From Mycolicibacterium phocaicum (GTDB lineage: Bacteria > Actinomycetota > Actinomycetes > Mycobacteriales > Mycobacteriaceae), in the NCBI RefSeq assembly GCF_010731115.1, contig NZ_AP022616.1, forward strand, positions 5,270,001-5,334,000: a DNA stretch of 64,000 nt, read 5' to 3'. Of the stretch, positions 17,572 to 26,658 are shown in pieces. Position 1 is the stretch's first letter, and every line of letters begins with the position of its first letter. Position numbers and translations under genes: made by a program. The notes beneath the pieces are model-generated. The model saw nothing but the letters and a program-made list of their open reading frames with translations. It searched no databases and was not told the origin of the DNA.

Positions 17572-19011
17572 ATGACGACATACCACCAGCTATTCATCGG
17601 CGGCGACTGGGTGACACCAGCCACCGAGGAGACCTACGAACTCATCTCGGCCAGCACCGAGGAACCCATCGGTTCAGTGCCCGCCGCGAGCGAAATCGAC
17701 GTTGACGTCGCTGTCAGTGAAGCGCGCCGCGCGTTCGACGATCCGACCGGGTGGGCCACCTGGCACCCGACGCGCCGCGCCCAGGCGATCGACGAATTGG
17801 CCGACCAACTGGAACTGCGTGCAGATGAGATGGCGCGCCGTGTCGCGGCGCAGAACGGCATGCCGATCACGATCGCCACGCAACTCGAAGGGCGCTTCCC
17901 TCTGCTCGTGCTCCGGTACTACGCAAATCTGTTGGGCAACACTGAATTTGAAACACGCCAGCCTCACCTGTTGGGCGGAACCAGCACGATTCGACGTGAA
18001 CCGATGGGCGTCGTCGCGGCGATCTCGCCATGGAATTACCCGCAGACGCTGGCCTCGTTCAAAATCGCGCCGGCCCTAGCGTCGGGGTGCACGATAGTTC
18101 TCAAGCCGTCACCAGAGACTCTGCTGGATGCGTTCCTGTTCGCCGAAGCCGTTGCCGCGACGTCGATTCCGGCCGGAGTGGTGAACGTCGTGCCCGGCGG
18201 CCGCGAGGTGGGCGCCTACCTGATTGGCCACCCAGGTGTCGACAAGGTCGCGTTTACAGGCTCCACCGCGTCCGGCCGGCTGATCGCCGAGACCTGTGGT
18301 CGGCTGCTGCGCCCGGTAACCCTAGAGCTCGGCGGCAAATCGGCAGCGATTGTCCTCGACGATGCCGACCTCAATCTGGAGTCGGTCGGCGAACGCCTCT
18401 TCGAGAGCCTGTTGGTCAACAACGGCCAAACTTGCTACCTCGGCACACGCGTACTCGCACCCGACAATCGCTATGACGAGGTCGTCGACACGCTCGGAGC
18501 GTTTGTGTCGAGCTTGCCGGTCGGCGATGCGATGGATCCCCAAACGATGGTCGGGCCGATGGCATCGGCACTACACCGAGACCGCGTCGAGGGATTCATC
18601 GAAAAAGGGCGCGCTGACGGCGCCCGCATCGTGACCGGCGGGTGTCGCAGCGAGCGGGACAGAGGGTGGTTCGTCACCCCCACGGTGTTCGCAGATGTCG
18701 ACAACAAATCGGTTCTCGCCCAGGAAGAAATCTTCGGCCCCGTCTTGGCAGTGATTCGTTACCGCGATGTCGACGATGCCGTGCGCATCGCGAACGACTC
18801 CCGATACGGCCTCGGTGGCACCGTGTGGACATCCGATCCCGAACGTGGCACTGCAGTCGCTCGGCGCATTCACACCGGGACGATCGGCATCAACCGATAT
18901 CTGCCCGACCCGAGTGCGCCATTCGGCGGCGTCAAAGACAGTGGCCTGGGCCGTGAACTGGGGCCCGAGGGTCTCAACGCCTACCTGAATGTCAAGACAA
19001 TCTATTCCTGA
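17572..19011 (+). CDS. Aldehyde dehydrogenase (479 aa)
   Basis: A second complete ALDH. The base is in TLELGGKSAAIV and the nucleophile cysteine in NNGQTCYLGTR; ISPWNYPQ and FTGSTASGR complete the core. It is closer to betaine/benzaldehyde-type ALDHs than the enzyme at 371. AAGGAGAACC precedes the ATG, 26 bases after the CYP199-like gene. It may oxidise an aromatic aldehyde made by the P450 from an alkyl substituent. Substrate unproven. Confidence 0.88.
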   Translation: MTTYHQLFIGGDWVTPATEETYELISASTEEPIGSVPAASEIDVDVAVSEARRAFDDPTGWATWHPTRRAQAIDELADQLELRADEMARRVAAQNGMPITIATQLEGRFPLLVLRYYANLLGNTEFETRQPHLLGGTSTIRREPMGVVAAISPWNYPQTLASFKIAPALASGCTIVLKPSPETLLDAFLFAEAVAATSIPAGVVNVVPGGREVGAYLIGHPGVDKVAFTGSTASGRLIAETCGRLLRPVTLELGGKSAAIVLDDADLNLESVGERLFESLLVNNGQTCYLGTRVLAPDNRYDEVVDTLGAFVSSLPVGDAMDPQTMVGPMASALHRDRVEGFIEKGRADGARIVTGGCRSERDRGWFVTPTVFADVDNKSVLAQEEIFGPVLAVIRYRDVDDAVRIANDSRYGLGGTVWTSDPERGTAVARRIHTGTIGINRYLPDPSAPFGGVKDSGLGRELGPEGLNAYLNVKTIYS

Positions 19012-19036
19012 ACAATCCCGGAGAGGATCAAAGACG

Positions 19037-19915
19037 ATGAGCGCCAAGGGATACAAGTGGATCGCCAAGGAGATCGAACGGCTCGACCCCCAGGTGGATT
19101 TCGAGCGGATCTGGCAGCTATCGACGTGCTACTACGTCGGTGATTTCGAGATGAATGTGTTGTACTCGCTGGGTTTCCCGCATTTCATCCTGCCGCCGTG
19201 GGGCGGGGAAACCATCGCCCGCAAAGGCACGGGCAAGCTGATCCGGCATCAGAACAAGCGGGAAAAGGACACCGCCGATGCGTTCTGGCGGTGGTTTGAG
19301 CACGGACCTTCGAGCATGACGACCAAGGAGTCCGTCGAGGAGGTCAACCGCAAGCACATGGCCATGGAAAAGCGGATGCCGGGCAACTTCGCCCACAACG
19401 AGGACTTCGTGTACACGATGTGCTGGATCGGTGCGGACATGCACCGCCTGCGTGTGCGCATCGGCATGCCGGGCTACACCGACAACCAACAGATCGCCTG
19501 CCATCGCTACTGGGCCGAGATCGCCAAACTGATGTGGACAGCCAACGGGCCTGTGACCGACTTCCCATCCGATTTTGCCGGAATGCTGCAATACATGGCC
19601 ACGTACGAGGCCACCGACTGGGAGTACTCGCCCGAGGGCGGAATGACGTGCGAGGCGGTCATCGAGCAGTTCCAGAACCGTTGGTTCCCGGTAGGTGCTC
19701 GGTGGATCGGCCGCAAAATGATCATGGCGCTGTGGGACGAGCCGGTGCACCGCGTGCATCGGATCCCCAACGTCAACCTCGTGACCAGAAAGTTCTTTGA
19801 GTTCGGGCTCAAAATGACATTTCTCATGCAGGAGAAGGTCTTACCGGATCCGAAGCGCTCAACACCCGAGAAGAAGAAGATGCGCGCCCAGAAACCCAAG
19901 CTGGTCGCCGCCTAG
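19037..19915 (+). CDS. MpaB-like (DUF2236-type) putative oxygenase (292 aa)
   Basis: The protein is alpha-helical, without signal peptide. A central pattern of RHQNKREKDTADAFWRWF, later AMEKRMPGNF, and HRYW resembles the MpaB/latex-clearing-protein-like family, whose studied members use heme or metal to cleave C=C bonds; several actinobacterial members have no known substrate. It is the last gene of the catabolic run, 25 bases after the aldehyde dehydrogenase and just before a strong terminator. The lysine-rich C-terminus (KKKMRAQKPK) is noteworthy. The family assignment is moderate. Confidence 0.65.
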   Translation: MSAKGYKWIAKEIERLDPQVDFERIWQLSTCYYVGDFEMNVLYSLGFPHFILPPWGGETIARKGTGKLIRHQNKREKDTADAFWRWFEHGPSSMTTKESVEEVNRKHMAMEKRMPGNFAHNEDFVYTMCWIGADMHRLRVRIGMPGYTDNQQIACHRYWAEIAKLMWTANGPVTDFPSDFAGMLQYMATYEATDWEYSPEGGMTCEAVIEQFQNRWFPVGARWIGRKMIMALWDEPVHRVHRIPNVNLVTRKFFEFGLKMTFLMQEKVLPDPKRSTPEKKKMRAQKPKLVAA

Positions 19916-19940
19916 ACCCACATCCAAAATCTGGCAGGCC

Positions 19941-19974
19941 AACGCCCGCCGCGGGAGTGTCCGCGGCGGGCGTT
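19941..19974 (+). terminator. Rho-independent-type terminator of the catabolic operon
   Basis: A perfect 14-bp stem, 19941-19954 with 19961-19974, closes a 6-base loop (GAGTGT) and is followed by TTGTCTT. It lies 26 bases after the MpaB-like stop codon. It is strong even by high-GC standards. Confidence 0.85.
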
Positions 19975-19979
19975 TGTCT

Positions 19980-20466
19980 TGGCTGCGCTCGGCAATCGGC
20001 AGGTGGGGGAGCAGAGCAAGGCCAACAACGACAACGATTGCGCCGCCGCTGATTGGGTTCGCGTGACGCCAGATGCGCCCCGACCTGGTCCCGACAGCGA
20101 CCCTGCACCGCGCCATCTTCGGGATTTGTTCACAGAAATCCGCAGTAGAACCGCGGAAAGTCTTACCGCACTGGATATCTCGCCGAGTCGCTCTGCGGCG
20201 TGCCTCATGGCCGCCACGCTCCCGACCCAGCATTGCGGGCCACGCCACCCCGACTGCGCAGCCGTAACTCTGCATCGCGTCCGGGTGCGCCCGGCGGGGC
20301 CGCATCACTAGTGCTGTGTCAGCAGGTTGGGTTTGCTGCGCGACTCGGCCGGCGAACGACAACACTGACTAAATACGCATCGTCCGTTAATTTCCAGCAA
20401 TCGTCGTTCCGGCTAACTGATGTAGTGGCTAAGTCCCCTGGCGTGGTGGGGTTTCGGGAGCCGGGG
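19980..20466. other. Non-coding stretch between the catabolic terminator and the IS3 element
   Basis: I find no convincing gene in these 487 bases; open frames lack ribosome sites and family-like sequence. The part from about 20340 is poorer in GC and may be debris of older insertions. Confidence 0.5.
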
Positions 20467-20493
20467 TGAACCGCCCCAGGTTCTCCGCCGCTG

Positions 20494-21468
20494 CTATATG
20501 GGTTGACGCTCTCGGTTGAGGGCGTCGTAGTGGGCTTGCTCGTATTCGACTGGGGTGACCATGCCCAGAGTTGAGTGCAGCCGTCGGTTGTTGTACCACT
20601 CGACCCAGGCCGCTGTCGCGTACTCGACGTCGGCGACGGTGCGGAACGGGCCCGGCTGGAACACCGTGGTGCGGATGCATTCGGTCTTGTACAGGCCGTT
20701 GATGGTCTCCATCAACGCATTGTCATAGGCGTCTCCCACGCTGCCGATCGATGGTGAAATCCCTTCCAGTTCAAGGTGTTCGGTGAATCTGATCGACGTG
20801 TACTGGCTGCCCGCGTCGCTATGATGGATCAGTGCGCCGGCCGTGGTGGGGTGGCCTTCGTGGTCGCGTTGCCATACCGCCATGCGTAATGGGGTCATGA
20901 CCAGATCCGTGGCCTTGGACGTCGAGGCGTGCCAGGCCACGATCCGCTGGGCGAACACGTCCACGATGAACGCCACGTAGACAAATCCGGCCCAGCTGCG
21001 CACGTAGGTGAAGTCGGTGACCCACACCCGGTTCGGGGCATCGGCACAGAAGTTGCGGTTGAGCAGATCCGGCGCCCGAGAGCCGCCGGCGTCCGGGATC
21101 GTGGTGCGCACCTTCTTGGACCGCCGGATGCCCTGTAAACCCAATGTGCGCATAGCTCGGTCCACGGCCCCAGCGGATGCGTCCGGCAGGGCGGTACGGC
21201 GGATCAGGGCGGTCATTTTGCGCCGCCCGTAGAGCCCCTCGGGCGCCAGTACCTTCTGCCCGGCAGCGTTAGTCGACCAGGCGACCTCGTGGACGGCGTC
21301 GATGACCTGGGCGTCGGTGATGGTGCGGGCCGCTACGGCCCGGCCCGGTTGCTTCCAGGACCGGTAGGTGCGCGCGGCGATCTGGCAGCCCTGCTCGTGC
21401 AGGACCCGGCAGATCGACTCGACCGCGTGCCCGGCGGCGCGTTGATCGTCGATGAACGCGGCGATCAA
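20494..21468 (-). CDS. IS3-family transposase OrfB (DDE integrase, about 324 aa)
   Basis: An integrase-core protein with the DDE triad in VWVTDFTYV, HHSDAGSQYT and ALMETINGLYK, preceded by an HTH_21-like segment (EGLYGRRKMTALIRR). After intron removal its frame is -1 relative to orfA, as expected for programmed frameshifting to an OrfAB fusion. The listed start is TTG 21468; in nature it is mainly made as a fusion. In the unspliced DNA the intron frame runs open into orfB, giving an artificial long frame. Confidence 0.9.
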   Translation of the reverse strand: MIAAFIDDQRAAGHAVESICRVLHEQGCQIAARTYRSWKQPGRAVAARTITDAQVIDAVHEVAWSTNAAGQKVLAPEGLYGRRKMTALIRRTALPDASAGAVDRAMRTLGLQGIRRSKKVRTTIPDAGGSRAPDLLNRNFCADAPNRVWVTDFTYVRSWAGFVYVAFIVDVFAQRIVAWHASTSKATDLVMTPLRMAVWQRDHEGHPTTAGALIHHSDAGSQYTSIRFTEHLELEGISPSIGSVGDAYDNALMETINGLYKTECIRTTVFQPGPFRTVADVEYATAAWVEWYNNRRLHSTLGMVTPVEYEQAHYDALNRERQPI

Positions 21469-21483
21469 CGGTTGCGGGGGTCG
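21465..21483 (-). CDS. 3' exon end of IS3 orfA (after intron)
   Basis: Joining 23702 to 21483 restores the reading GAG CTC GAC CCC CGC AAC CGT TGA, that is ELDPRNR then stop, the standard end of OrfA in this IS3 subgroup. This fixes the intron's 3' border. Confidence 0.85.
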
Positions 21484-21548
21484 GTGAAAGTCGGCCCGGG
21501 ACGCGGTGACAACCGTTGGGGCTGTTCCGTTTTCCCGGGCCGCTTCCC

Positions 21549-21582
21549 GAACCCGGCGTGCACCTTTCAATGCACCGGGCTC
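21549..21582 (-). ncRNA. Group II intron domain V
   Basis: Thirty-four bases fold as the conserved catalytic hairpin: GAGCCCGGTGC at the 5' side, a GAAA tetraloop-type cap, and GCCGGGTTC closing the stem. It lies 15 bases beyond the end of the protein-coding part. Confidence 0.92.
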
Positions 21583-21596
21583 TCCACAAGACCCGG

Positions 21597-23058
21597 TCAG
21601 GCTGCTGTGGTGTCCTCCTCGGGGGTCGGCCAGGGCGAGGGGATGACCGCGCCGCGGTAGCGGTAGCGGGTGGTGCCGATCTTCTCCAGATCGATCAGCA
21701 TCCGGTCCTCGGTGGTTGGCCACCAGCCGCCGCCGCAGTAGCGGCGGCGCAACTGTTTCCAGGTCGATTTGCGGTGTTTTCGGCGCAGCCAACGCCACAC
21801 CGTCTGCCACGTAGTGGCTCAGGTAGGAGAAGGTCGCCGAGGACACCCCGGCCCGGAAATATCCCGCCCAGCCCTGCAGCGTCGAGTTGATCCGGCGCAG
21901 CAGGTCATCGAGCGGCTGGCTGGGTTCGACTGTTCGGCGCAGCGTCTTGATCTTCCGTTTGACCGCCAACACGGACTTCGTGGACGGATGAACGTAGACG
22001 TAGCTGCAGCTGGTGCCTCGTTTGCGGCGACGCTGGATGTGCCACCCGAGAAAGTCCAGCCCCTCGTCGATGTGGGTGATCAGGGTCTTATCCGGCGACA
22101 GACGCAACCCCATCGTCGCTAACACGGCGGCGATGTCCTCCCGTAGTGCTTCGGCCTGGGCTCTGGTGCCCCGCACCATCAGACACCAGTCATCGGCGTA
22201 GCGGACCAGCCGAAAGTTCGGCTGCCCGTGACGAAGTCGTCGAGCACGCTCCACCGAGCCGGTGGCCGGACCACCCGGCAACCCGGCGATGTGTTCGTCG
22301 AGCACCGACAACGCCACATTGGCCAACAACGGCGAAAGAATCCCACCCTGCGGGGTTCCGGCGGTGCTGTCCGCCAGCAGGCCGTCCTCGGTGAAGATGC
22401 CCGCCTTGAGGAACGCCTTCACCAATCCCAGGACACGGTTGTCCCCGACGCGTCGACGCACCCGGCCCATCAGGGCCGTGTGGTCGATCTCATCGAAACA
22501 GGCCTTGATGTCTCCCTCAACAACCCAGTCATAACACCGGGGACGTGTTGCGAGATAACGCACTTCGGCCACCGCATCATGAGCGCGGCGCTTCGGACGG
22601 AAACCGTAGGAACACGGCAGGAAATCCGCCTCAAAGATCGGCTCCAACACCAACTTCAACGATGCCTGGACCACCCGATCGGTCACGGTGGGAATCCCCA
22701 AGCGGCGCAACGCACCACCGGTTTTGGGGATCATCCGCTCGCGCACCGGCAACGGGCGGAAACTGCGGTCCCTTACCTGCGACCGCAGTTCATCGAGGAA
22801 CACCTCGATACCCTGCCCAGCCGTGATGGACGACGCGGTGCGCCGATCCACCCCGGCCGTGGCGGCACCCTTATTCCCGCTGACCCGATCCCACGCCACC
22901 AACACGAACGCGGGATCAGTGACGAGGTTGAACAGATCGTCGAACCGGCGATCAAGATCATCGCGTGCCCAACGGTGCAGCTTGGTCTGGATCTTCAGTA
23001 CCCGTTGCCGCGCCAGCATCAGCGCCAACTCCAGCTCGTCGGTATTCACCGGCGACAT
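21597..23058 (-). pseudogene. Group II intron reverse transcriptase/maturase (LtrA-like), frameshifted
   Basis: ATG 23058 follows AGGAGAGGAAGTT. The reverse transcriptase blocks are intact through the catalytic RYADDWCLMV, GTPQGGILSPLLAN and WAGYFRAGVSSATFSYLSHYV. At about 21805-21825 the frame shifts by one: the maturase end (WRWLRRKHRKSTWKQLRRRY, then TTRYRYRGAVIPSPWP) continues in another frame to a stop at 21597. In the original frame the sequence runs nonsensically through domains V-VI into orfB. It is either a true inactivating indel or a sequencing error. If real, the intron would need a maturase from elsewhere to splice and move. Confidence 0.88.
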
Positions 23059-23701
23059 AACTTCCTCTCCTGACCTTCCAATTTCCGCACTGCATGTCTT
23101 GCTGGCCCCCTTCGCCCTGTGACCGCCTTTCTCGGTCTCCACGACGGGCACGTCACCGCCCGCGACTACTACGAAGCCTCCGCCCCACCCGAATGCGGTT
23201 CCTTGACTCCGAACCCGAGTCGTCACACCCGCCCCGACTGGCTACCGGAAACGAAATGAACGGTCCCGCAAGGTGGTTCCCACGTTCACCAGGTCATCGA
23301 TTGGTCAGGGAGGCGCCCAGCTCTACTCCGGCAGCATCGCCACGGCTACGCCGCAGGCCTTCACCGTGGCCTCCCCACCGCTGGAACTAAACGGCTTCGG
23401 AGTCAAACCCCACCCGCTCGGGTTCGTGCACTGCACACCGGCCCATATCCACCAGATTGGAGCCGGCTTCGCGGTTACGGAGCGTCTGACACTGGTTCGC
23501 TTGCGCTGCACCTTCTGACCTTGCTCGACAAGCCCGCACCGTCTGGCAGTACCGGCACGGCTCGCCTTCTCGGGGCCGCTTGCCACCGCTCACCGTCGTT
23601 CCCGGCGATCGGCTGCCCCGATGCTTCCTCAGGCCGCTGCGACGACCCGAAGGAGACGGTCTCTCACCGCCTCTCGATATACCCAGCGCCTCGTGGCGCA
23701 C

Positions 23702-23994
23702 AGCTCCCCCGCGAAGAAAGTTGTCGCCGCTTTCAGAATCGCGACATCCTCACGTAGCCTTCGGTTTTCAGCTTTCAGTCGTTTGATTTCGTCGATTTCT
23801 TCGCTCGTTACACCCGGGCGTTGTCCGCCATCAATCTGGGCTTGGACCACCCAGCGACGCACCGATTCCTTGCCCACGCCGAGTTGGCGCGCGACCGCCT
23901 CGGAGGCCGCGGTCAACGACGAATACTCCTGCTGATGTTCGGTCACCAACCGCACCGCACGGTCACGCAACGCAGGATCGATCTTCTTAGGCAT
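23702..23994 (-). CDS. IS3-family OrfA, 5' exon (interrupted by group II intron)
   Basis: The sequence begins MPKKIDPALRDRAVRLVTEHQQ and contains the IS3 OrfA helix-turn-helix (LGVGKESVRRWVVQAQID) and the leucine-zipper-like part (EIDEIKRLKAENRRLREDVAILKAATTFFAGEL). The frame is cut after GAGCT by the intron; genomic translation past this point is intron sequence. With 21465-21483 it makes a normal OrfA of about 103 residues. Confidence 0.9.
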
Positions 23995-24109
23995 GCTGCT
24001 CATCCTTCCGGACTCAAACAGCAGCGGCATCAAACCTGGGGCGGTTCAGGGTGCGGGCCTGGGTGAGGGTGCTGGGGCTGTGTCGTTGCCGGTGTTGGGG
24101 TGGGCCATC

Positions 24110-25431
24110 GCGTAGTGATCAGTGAGTTACCGACCAAAGTGACTCACGAAAGGACCATCCACGCGATGACCCAGGATCATTCTGCCCTGCTCGCCCAGCT
24201 CGATGCGCTCAAGTCCGCGGACTCGGGGGCGGTGTTCGCCGAGCTGATCCGCGCCGGGCTGCAGGCGCTGATCGAGGCCGAGGCCACCGAGGCGATCGGC
24301 GCGGGCCGCTACGAGCGCTCTGATGGGCGCACGGTGCACCGCAACGGGCACCGGCCCAAGACGATCTCCACGACCGCCGGCGATATTGAGGTGGCGATCC
24401 CCAAGCTGCGGGCGGGGTCGTTCTTCCCGTCGCTGCTGGAGCCGCGCCGGCGGATCGACAAGGCGCTGCACGCGGTGATCATGGAGGCCTACGTGCATGG
24501 GGTGTCCACCCGCAGTGTCGATGACCTGGTCGCCGCGATGGGGGTGTCCTCGGGGGTATCCAAGTCGGAGGTGTCGCGGATCTGCGCTGCTCTGGATCGT
24601 GAGGTCGAGGCGTTCCGGACTCGGACGCTGACGCATACGAGCTTCCCGTACGTGTTCCTGGATGCCACCTATTGCAAGGTGCGGGTCGGGGCGCACGTGG
24701 TCTCTCAGGCCTTGGTGGTGGCCACCGGGGTGTCGATCGAGGGGACCCGGGAAGTGTTGGGGACCGCGGTCGGGGACAGTGAGTCGTTCGAGTTTTGGCG
24801 GGAGTTTCTGGCTTCGCTCAAGGCCCGGGGTTTGGCCGGGGTGCATCTGGTGACATCTGATGCCCATGCCGGTTTGAAAGCTGCTGTGGCGCACCAGTTT
24901 ACGAATGTGTCGTGGCAGCGGTGTCGGGTGCATTTCATGCGGAATCTGCATACCGCGGTGTCGGCGAAGAACGCGCCGGCGGTGACGGCGGCGGTCAAGA
25001 CGATCTTCGCACACACTGAACCCGATGATGTTGCGGCGCAATGGGAGCGGGTCGCGGACTCGTTGGCGGGGTCGTTTCCGAAAGTCGCGGCGATGATGCG
25101 CGACGCCAAGACCGATGTGTTGGCGTTCACCGCGTTCCCGAAGGCGCATTGGCAGAAGATCTGGTCCAACAATCCGATCGAGCGGCTCAACAAGGAGGTC
25201 AAACGCCGCGCCGATGTCGTGGAGATTTTCCCCAACCCCGCGGCATTTCTGCGGCTGGCGACCGCGGTGGTCATCGAAGCTCACGATGAATGGCAGGTCA
25301 CCCGCCGTTATCTGTCGGATGTGTCCATGGATGAACTCAAGGAGGTGATCGCCGAGAAAACCGCCGCCGCAGCACTTGCCAAACAACACCAAATCGCTTA
25401 GCGTTCAACATGACTCGTTGATCACGAAGCG
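24110..25431 (+). mobile_element. IS256-family insertion sequence, type 1
   Basis: One transposase gene lies between imperfect inverted ends (24110-24122 and 25419-25431, 11 of 13 positions matching, sharing GTGATCA). No target duplication is obvious, so the ends are provisional. The element begins 61 bases from the IS3 element. It is not the same IS256-type element as the pair at 42632 and 52734. Confidence 0.75.
24166..25401 (+). CDS. IS256-family (Mutator) transposase (411 aa)
   Basis: A Mutator-type DDE transposase: GRYERSDGRTVHRNGHRPK near the N-terminus, FPYVFLDATYCKVR (first Asp), LVTSDAHAGLKAAV (second Asp), WQRCRVHFMRN, and NNPIERLNKEVKRR (Glu). Start ATG 24166 is preceded by GAAAGGACC; an upstream in-frame ATG at 24100 lies outside the proposed element end and is rejected. 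It appears complete. Confidence 0.92.
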   Translation: MTQDHSALLAQLDALKSADSGAVFAELIRAGLQALIEAEATEAIGAGRYERSDGRTVHRNGHRPKTISTTAGDIEVAIPKLRAGSFFPSLLEPRRRIDKALHAVIMEAYVHGVSTRSVDDLVAAMGVSSGVSKSEVSRICAALDREVEAFRTRTLTHTSFPYVFLDATYCKVRVGAHVVSQALVVATGVSIEGTREVLGTAVGDSESFEFWREFLASLKARGLAGVHLVTSDAHAGLKAAVAHQFTNVSWQRCRVHFMRNLHTAVSAKNAPAVTAAVKTIFAHTEPDDVAAQWERVADSLAGSFPKVAAMMRDAKTDVLAFTAFPKAHWQKIWSNNPIERLNKEVKRRADVVEIFPNPAAFLRLATAVVIEAHDEWQVTRRYLSDVSMDELKEVIAEKTAAAALAKQHQIA

Positions 25432-25845
25432 TGAATCACGCCGATCCGAAGTCCACCACTTCATGGGACACTGCCGATGTAGTCACCGCCGGCGGGAAGC
25501 GCCCGCGGCGCAGACCGCGCTTTATGGATAGTGCATTCCTCTGCCAAAGGCCGGTCCGCCGCGCTGACGTGCAACAACGCGGCCAGAACCAGCACAAAAA
25601 CATGTCAGGTTGGGTGCGCACGGTGGATTGTCCGGGTGAGGCAACGCCGACACACTTGTCTGTGTCACGCGTCACGGTCAGTCCGCAAGGTGTTTTACAT
25701 CGCAAACCCGATGCGACCGAACGACCGCCCCTAACGCGCAAACACTCCAAAGGAGTCTTTACAGCATGGAATGCCACCAGGTGCAGAATGCGACGCGATC
25801 GTCGCGCATGCCGCGCCGCGTCATGCGCGACAGCGGAGGGACACG
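25432..25845 (+). promoter_or_regulatory. Leader region of the mce operon
   Basis: About 410 bases separate the IS256 end from yrbEA. Apart from the short ORF at 25766 I see no gene. The operon promoter should lie here; no -10/-35 pair or known lipid-regulator palindrome is clear to me. Confidence 0.5.
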
Positions 25846-25849
25846 ATGA
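25766..25849 (+). CDS. Possible 27-aa leader peptide coupled to yrbEA
   Basis: AAAGGAG at 25749-25755 stands 10 bases before ATG 25766. The frame (MECHQVQNATRSS...) is Arg-rich and ends in TGA at 25847, overlapping the yrbEA ATG at 25846 as ATGA. This arrangement is typical of translational coupling. It may instead be chance, since yrbEA also has its own GGAGGG site. Confidence 0.35.
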   Translation: MECHQVQNATRSSRMPRRVMRDSGGTR

Positions 25850-26658
25850 GCCCCGTGGCCTTCCTGCGGCGACGAAATCCCGCCGCCACCCCACTGTCGC
25901 AATCGGTGGTGACGGCGCCCTTGCGCAATGTGGGCGGCTTTTTTGCGTTCTCCCTTGACACGCTGGTCACGATGGTCCGGCCGCCCTACGCATGGCGAGA
26001 GTTCTTGGAGCAGACGGTATTTCTGGCGCGAGTGGCACTGATGCCTGCACTGATGCTGTCGATCCCGTATGTGGTTCTCACCGTATTCACGTTCAACGTA
26101 TTGCTGGTGGAGTTCGGCGCCGCTGACTTTTCCGGAACCGGTGCGGCCCTGGGTGCGGTCAACCAGATTGGGCCTTTCGTCACCGTTCTGGTGGTGGCAG
26201 GTGCAGGTGCCGCCGCCATGTGTGCTGACCTCGGTGCACGCACCATTCGTGAAGAACTCGACGCGCTGCGGGTGATGGGTATCGATCCCATTCAGGCACT
26301 CATCGCCCCGCGTGTGCTGGCAGCGACCGTCGTCGCGTTCCTGCTGTCATCGCTGGTTACGCTGACCGGTCTGGCCGGTGGCTTCTTCTTCTCGGTGTAC
26401 TTCCAACACGTCACCCCGGGCGCCTTCGTGGCCAGCTTGACTCTGATCACCCGACTGGGCGATGTGGTCGTGTCGATGGTCAAGGCGACCCTGTTCGGAT
26501 TGAGCGCTGGGCTCATCGCGTGTTACCAGGGTATCAGCGTCCGCACCGGTCCCGCTGGGGTCGGCAACGCGGTCAACGAGACCGTGGTGTTCTCGTTCGT
26601 GTTGCTGTTCGTGATCAACATTGTCGTGACAGCCATCGGATTCGAGGTCACCAAATGA
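25846..26658 (+). CDS. yrbEA: YrbE/MlaE-type permease A of Mce transporter (270 aa)
   Basis: An integral membrane permease of a Mce lipid or hydrophobic-substrate importer. It has several hydrophobic segments, and the MlaE signature region ADLGARTIREELDALRVMGIDPIQALIAPRV, which forms the coupling loop for the ATPase. ATG 25846 follows GGAGGGAC. Its stop overlaps yrbEB (ATGA). With yrbEB it should form the membrane core energised by the MceG protein encoded at 38786. Confidence 0.93.
   Translation: MSPVAFLRRRNPAATPLSQSVVTAPLRNVGGFFAFSLDTLVTMVRPPYAWREFLEQTVFLARVALMPALMLSIPYVVLTVFTFNVLLVEFGAADFSGTGAALGAVNQIGPFVTVLVVAGAGAAAMCADLGARTIREELDALRVMGIDPIQALIAPRVLAATVVAFLLSSLVTLTGLAGGFFFSVYFQHVTPGAFVASLTLITRLGDVVVSMVKATLFGLSAGLIACYQGISVRTGPAGVGNAVNETVVFSFVLLFVINIVVTAIGFEVTK

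Larger units (their letters stand above)
21484..23701 (-). ncRNA. Group II intron (2218 nt) inserted between IS3 orfA and orfB
   Basis: The minus-strand 5' end at 23701 begins GTGCG, the group II consensus, and the 3' end at 21484 finishes in CAC, matching the AY rule. Joining the flanks restores orfA exactly. A 34-nt domain V lies at 21549-21582, and a domain VI stem (CGGCCCGGGA pairing with TCCCGGGCCG) follows it. The 5' exon ends GGAGCT (IBS1); GGCTCC at minus 23464-23459 can pair with it over all six positions with one G-U and is a candidate EBS1. The intron-encoded protein lies in domain IV but is frameshifted. Confidence 0.93.
20467..24048 (-). mobile_element. IS3-family insertion sequence carrying a group II intron
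   Basis: Perfect 16-bp terminal inverted repeats lie at 20467-20482 and 24033-24048 (TGAACCGCCCCAGGTT at the left end). GGG is present on both sides (20464-20466 and 24049-24051), matching the 3-bp duplication usual for the family. The total is 3582 bp; without the 2218-nt intron it is 1364 bp, the normal size. orfA and orfB are on the minus strand. Confidence 0.93.

Noticed and set aside
20494..23226. A natural 910-residue reverse transcriptase-integrase fusion protein
   Set aside because: The fusion arises because a frameshifted intron protein reads through domains V-VI into IS3 orfB. Exon borders and the true maturase end in another frame show two genes.
24127..25392. 421-residue frame antisense to the IS256 transposase
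   Set aside because: Arg/His-rich shadow of a complete transposase.
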